Positions 60,907-64,000 of a stretch of DNA of 64,000 nucleotides are shown here, one piece after another. The position numbers and the translations under genes are program-made. The DNA lies in the NCBI RefSeq assembly GCF_902498805.1, contig NZ_LR701573.1, positions 269,995-333,994 of the forward strand. The letters are read 5' to 3'. The notes under the pieces were generated by a model. It did not search any database. It saw only the letters and a list, made by a program, of their open reading frames with translations, and was not told the DNA's origin. Each line of letters starts with the position of its first letter. Position 1 is the stretch's first letter. Source of the stretch: Imperialibacter sp. EC-SDR9. GTDB taxonomy: Bacteria; Bacteroidota; Bacteroidia; Cytophagales; Cyclobacteriaceae.

Positions 60907-62565
60907 ATGAAACAAAGAATTATCAGAGGCAGTTTGTTGATGCTGGTTATTGGAGGAGTTTTTAGCCTTTCATTTACTGAGCCAGACGACAAATATTTTC
61001 AGATAGCCAAGAGTCTGGATATTTTTGCCACACTTTTTAAAGAGGTGAATACCTACTATGTTGATGAGGTTAGCCCTGATGATATGGTGAAAAGTGGCAT
61101 CAATGCTATGCTCAGTTCACTTGACCCCTACACAGATTTTATTTCAGAAGACGAGTATGACGATTTTCGTACCATCACCACGGGCCAGTATGGCGGGATA
61201 GGTGCACTGGTCGGGAAGAGGGACGGCTATAGCACCATCATTATGCCCTTTAAGGATTTTCCAGCCTACCGGGCAGGCCTTCAAATAGGCGACAAGGTGA
61301 TCAAAATTGATGGAAAAGACATTGTAGGGAAGTATTCAGACAATATCAGTGACCTTTTGAAAGGCCCTGTTAATACCCCCATTGTTTTGACAATTGAAAG
61401 ATACGGGGTCGAAAAAGCTTTTGACGTGCCACTTGTCAGGGAAAAGATCACCATCAACAACGTCCCGTTCTATGGCCTTTTTCAATCCGATATCGGCTAC
61501 ATCCGGCTGTCTGACTTCACCACCGACGCAGGCAAAGAAGTAAGAAACGCATTAACTGATCTCAAAAAACACGGCGCAAAATATATTGTGTTGGACCTAA
61601 GAGGAAACCCAGGTGGTTTGCTCGACGAAGCAATCAATGTATCTAATGTATTTGTTAAAAAAGGATCGGAGATCGTAACCACCAAAGGCAAAGTGAAGGA
61701 TTGGAACAAAACTTACAAAGCCTATCAGGATGCAGTTGACACCGAAATCCCCTTGGCTGTTTTGGTGAACGGCGGCAGTGCTTCGGCGGCGGAAATTGTT
61801 GCAGGTGTTATTCAAGACTACGATAGAGGTGTTTTAGTCGGGAGAAGAACATTTGGAAAGGGGCTCGTTCAGGCCACCAGGCCCCTGGCCTACAATTCCC
61901 AATTAAAAATTACTACAGCCAAATACTATATCCCAAGCGGTCGATGCATTCAGGCGATCGACTATGCCCATAGAAACCCAGACGGAAGCGTGGCAAAGAT
62001 TCCTGACTCGCTGATGGTGGCTTTTAAAACATCAAAAGGTCGGGTGGTCTTCGACGGTGGTGGCGTTAATCCCGACATTACAGCAGAAGTGATTGAGTAT
62101 GCGCCGGTCACTCTTGGCCTGGTCAATGGCAATCATGTCTTCGACTATGCAACCAAATATCATTTTGAGCACAAGACCATCCCGTCTCCGGCCACATTTA
62201 AATTGTCGGATGAGGAATTTGCCAGTTTTAAAAGCTGGCTTGCTAAACGAGATTTGAAGTACTCAAGCGCCATGGAGAGGTCACTTGATGGGTTTGAAGC
62301 TTCCGCTAAAAAGGAGCAGTATCTCACACCGCTGGAAAATGAAATACAGCAGCTGAGAAATCAGTTGAATAAGATGAAGAGCTCAGACTTAGAACATTTC
62401 AAGGATGAGATAAAAGACGTGCTTGAAGAAGAGATATTAAGTCGCTACTACTTCGAGGCAGGCATTATCGAATCTTCTTTCAGCTATGATCCCGATATTC
62501 TCGAGGCTGTAAAGCTTTTCCGAGCTGAGGGGAGGTATAGTGAGCTTTTAAATCCAACCAACTAA
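60907..62565 (+). CDS. C-terminal processing (S41) peptidase with PDZ domain
   Basis: The 552-residue serine protease cuts proteins at the C-terminal side in the periplasm. It has an N-terminal signal/anchor (LLMLVIGGVFSLSF), a PDZ domain (about residues 95-175), the catalytic serine in NGGSASAAEIVAG (S291) and the catalytic lysine in RRTFGKGLVQ (K318). It begins at ATG 60907; a GTG 21 bp earlier would overlap rnpA. An extended C-terminal helical region (EIQQLRNQLNKMKSSD) follows the protease. tsaB starts 2 bp downstream. Confidence 0.94.
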   Translation: MKQRIIRGSLLMLVIGGVFSLSFTEPDDKYFQIAKSLDIFATLFKEVNTYYVDEVSPDDMVKSGINAMLSSLDPYTDFISEDEYDDFRTITTGQYGGIGALVGKRDGYSTIIMPFKDFPAYRAGLQIGDKVIKIDGKDIVGKYSDNISDLLKGPVNTPIVLTIERYGVEKAFDVPLVREKITINNVPFYGLFQSDIGYIRLSDFTTDAGKEVRNALTDLKKHGAKYIVLDLRGNPGGLLDEAINVSNVFVKKGSEIVTTKGKVKDWNKTYKAYQDAVDTEIPLAVLVNGGSASAAEIVAGVIQDYDRGVLVGRRTFGKGLVQATRPLAYNSQLKITTAKYYIPSGRCIQAIDYAHRNPDGSVAKIPDSLMVAFKTSKGRVVFDGGGVNPDITAEVIEYAPVTLGLVNGNHVFDYATKYHFEHKTIPSPATFKLSDEEFASFKSWLAKRDLKYSSAMERSLDGFEASAKKEQYLTPLENEIQQLRNQLNKMKSSDLEHFKDEIKDVLEEEILSRYYFEAGIIESSFSYDPDILEAVKLFRAEGRYSELLNPTN

Positions 62566-62567
62566 AC

Positions 62568-63254
62568 ATGTCCGTAATTTTATGTTTGGAGACAGCCACG
62601 ACGGTTTGTTCTGTGGCGGTTTTTGCCGACAAGCAGTTGTTGGGATATCAGGAATACAGAATAGACAAGTCACACTCAAACCTGTTGCCTTCTATTATTG
62701 ATACTACTTTGCACGGGTTGTCTCTCAGCAAGGCTGATCTGACGGCCATCGCCGTCTCTGAAGGCCCTGGCTCATACACTGGCCTTCGGATAGGCACCTC
62801 TATTGCAAAAGGCTTGTGTTACGCATTACAAGTTCCGCTACTGGCTGTTAACACGCTGCAAGCCATGGCAGCAGAGGTGAATAAGTTTAATACGAAAGAC
62901 GCTTTATTGTGCCCAATGATAGATGCCAGACGAATGGAAGTGTATGCTTGTGTAGTTAATTCGACGGGACGAGTTGAACAAGAAACTTCGCCACACATAA
63001 TAGATGAGAATTCATTTTCAGAATACCTTGACAAACAGGAGGTTTGGTTTTTTGGGAATGGCTCCGATAAGTGTAAAAAACTGATCGGTAAAAATGTCAA
63101 CGCCGTTTTTATATCCAACCTAGTGCCTTCTGCGAAGGCCATGGGAGAGTTGGCATATGAACAGCTACTGTCCAAATCTTATAAAGACCTGGCGTACTTC
63201 GAGCCATTTTATTTAAAAGAATTCAGAGCAACCAAACCAAAATCCGTCAGCTAG
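62568..63254 (+). CDS. tsaB: tRNA threonylcarbamoyladenosine biosynthesis protein TsaB
   Basis: TsaB works with TsaD and TsaE to make t6A37 in tRNAs that read ANN codons. The 228 residues have an ASKHA fold with CLETATTVCSVAVF at the start and the phosphate-binding segment SEGPGSYTGLRIG. It lacks the metal-binding HxxxH of TsaD, as expected. It starts 2 bp after the S41 peptidase gene. Confidence 0.95.
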   Translation: MSVILCLETATTVCSVAVFADKQLLGYQEYRIDKSHSNLLPSIIDTTLHGLSLSKADLTAIAVSEGPGSYTGLRIGTSIAKGLCYALQVPLLAVNTLQAMAAEVNKFNTKDALLCPMIDARRMEVYACVVNSTGRVEQETSPHIIDENSFSEYLDKQEVWFFGNGSDKCKKLIGKNVNAVFISNLVPSAKAMGELAYEQLLSKSYKDLAYFEPFYLKEFRATKPKSVS

Positions 63255-63281
63255 TGTTCGAATAGTTCAGAGTATTTTCCC

Positions 63282-63791
63282 ATGGAACAACCAATTATTA
63301 ATAGAGTTGCAAGCAGTTCTTTAATATCTCTCGACCTGGCGGAGTTTATCCCTAAGGGAGAAAGAGCAGTTTTTGATTTGAAGGATTATCTTTTTCAGGG
63401 AATGATCCTTAGAGAAAAAGACTTTAGACTTGCCATTAAGGAATTTGATTGGTCAGTCTTTCTGGGTAAGTCAGTCGCTATTTACTGTTCAACTGATGCG
63501 ATTATACCCACATGGGCTTATATGTTGGTGGCCACTAAGGTAAATGCTATTGCTGCTCTCAGTGTGAAAGGCTCCCCTGAAGAGCTGGAAAAGAAGTTAT
63601 TCCTACAAGAGTTAGAGAAAAAAGACTGGTCAACTTTCGATGGAGCCAAAGTAATTATCAAAGGTTGCAGCGATTTGGTCGACCCTGATTTTTCTTTTTT
63701 CGAAGCTACGCAAAAGCTAATTCCCTGGGTTTCAAGTCTTATGTACGGAGAGCCTTGCAGTACGGTGCCAGTGTTTAAAAAAACATCATAA
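63282..63791 (+). CDS. DUF2480 family protein
   Basis: The 169-residue protein matches the pattern I know for DUF2480, a Bacteroidota-specific family: NRVASSSLISLDL at the start, DLKDYLFQGMILREKDFR and then IPTWAYMLVATK. The family has no known function. It ends with a cysteine-bearing EPCSTVPVFK tail. It lies 27 bp after tsaB and is the last gene of the rpmH-rnpA-S41-tsaB cluster. Confidence 0.85.
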   Translation: MEQPIINRVASSSLISLDLAEFIPKGERAVFDLKDYLFQGMILREKDFRLAIKEFDWSVFLGKSVAIYCSTDAIIPTWAYMLVATKVNAIAALSVKGSPEELEKKLFLQELEKKDWSTFDGAKVIIKGCSDLVDPDFSFFEATQKLIPWVSSLMYGEPCSTVPVFKKTS

Positions 63792-63808
63792 ATAATTGCT
63801 CATGCCTC

Positions 63809-63838
63809 TTGTATATTAAAAGCAGTCCACTACTTTTG
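63809..63838 (+). promoter_or_regulatory. Upstream promoter of the gene beyond the right edge
   Basis: TTGT (63809-63812), 18 bp, then TACTTTTG (63831-63838). Immediately downstream is the hairpin TTTGAGGG/CCCTCAAA (63847-63867), which would form in the leader. Confidence 0.55.
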
Positions 63839-63919
63839 CAGTCCCATTTGAGGGAAACGCCCTCAAAAAGTTTACTGACCTACTGTTCTATTCCTTCAAA
63901 AAATATTTATAAAATAATT

Positions 63920-63952
63920 TTTGGATTTAGGGAAAAGAAGTGATTACCTTTG
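63920..63952 (+). promoter_or_regulatory. Second promoter before the right edge
   Basis: TTTG (63920-63923), 21 bp, then TACCTTTG (63945-63952), followed by a G-rich leader. Two strong promoters in tandem usually mark an rRNA, tRNA or ribosomal-protein operon; the gene itself lies outside the window. Confidence 0.65.
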
Positions 63953-64000
63953 CATCCGCTTTCAGAGGCACGGCCAAAGAAAGAGGTGGCAACGAGGCGG

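Noticed and set aside
63847..63867. Terminator for the DUF2480 gene
   Set aside because: The stem lacks a following T-run on either strand and lies downstream of a promoter, so a leader hairpin is the better reading.

Overview
The window looks like chromosomal DNA of a Bacteroidota member, most likely order Cytophagales. The grounds are: two exported proteins ending in type IX secretion (T9SS) sorting domains; promoters of the Bacteroidota type (TTTG, about 19 bp, TAnnTTTG) before tRNA-Val and rpmH; many lipoproteins; FHS-type sugar permeases, DUF2480 and LytTR two-component genes; few Shine-Dalgarno sites; and frequent TTG/GTG starts (seven of the genes listed). This is inferred by reading. 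No database search was run.

Layout. 1-5054: the 5' two thirds of a type I restriction hsdR running off the left edge, then small exported or unknown genes and a T9SS FG-GAP protein. 5055-6596: a non-coding array of hairpin-forming repeats. 6597-11822: an NTF2-like secreted protein, CorA, lipoproteins, a sterol-desaturase-like enzyme and an AGE-family epimerase, with a 48-bp palindrome between two convergent genes. 11958-15850: trkA-trkH-lgt. 16085-19051: an M16 peptidase lipoprotein. 19105-26376: an amino-sugar cluster (FHS permease, two Tat-exported Gfo/Idh/MocA proteins, SSS transporter, NagB, NagA). 26568-32706: two sensor kinases, a small membrane protein and a D-aminoacylase-type amidohydrolase. 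32716-35181: an AsmA-like protein. 35272-36437: tRNA-Val followed by a small two-gene nucleotidyltransferase module, bracketed by similar terminators. 36551-39091: a TPR histidine kinase with its LytTR regulator. 39224-44023: a 1599-residue modular T9SS surface protein. 44172-46668: an accessory pocket with an ATPase behind a tandem-repeat operator, a broken isomerase copy, and an AT-rich ribbon-helix-helix gene behind a perfect 30-bp inverted repeat. 46862-50402: a four-gene carbohydrate operon (OMP-decarboxylase-superfamily enzyme, zinc dehydrogenase, SDR, TIM-barrel isomerase). 50734-60170: a Cys-rich mini-lipoprotein, an exported WD40-caspase protein, a metallophosphoesterase, a LEA-like lipoprotein, a GDPD lipoprotein, a PfkB kinase and an M61 peptidase. 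60207-63791: housekeeping cluster rpmH-rnpA-S41 peptidase-tsaB-DUF2480. The right edge carries two strong-looking promoters whose gene lies outside.

How the genes fit together. NagA and NagB would turn imported N-acetylglucosamine-6-phosphate into fructose-6-phosphate, but the kinase step is missing here. TrkA/TrkH form a potassium-uptake system cotranscribed with Lgt, the enzyme that starts maturation of the lipoproteins seen throughout. The 46862-50402 operon has the enzyme types of an unassigned sugar or sugar-acid pathway. The most unusual parts are the repeat array, the pocket at 44172-46668, the tRNA-Val module and the exported caspase fusion. I found no CRISPR array, intact insertion sequence or rRNA gene.
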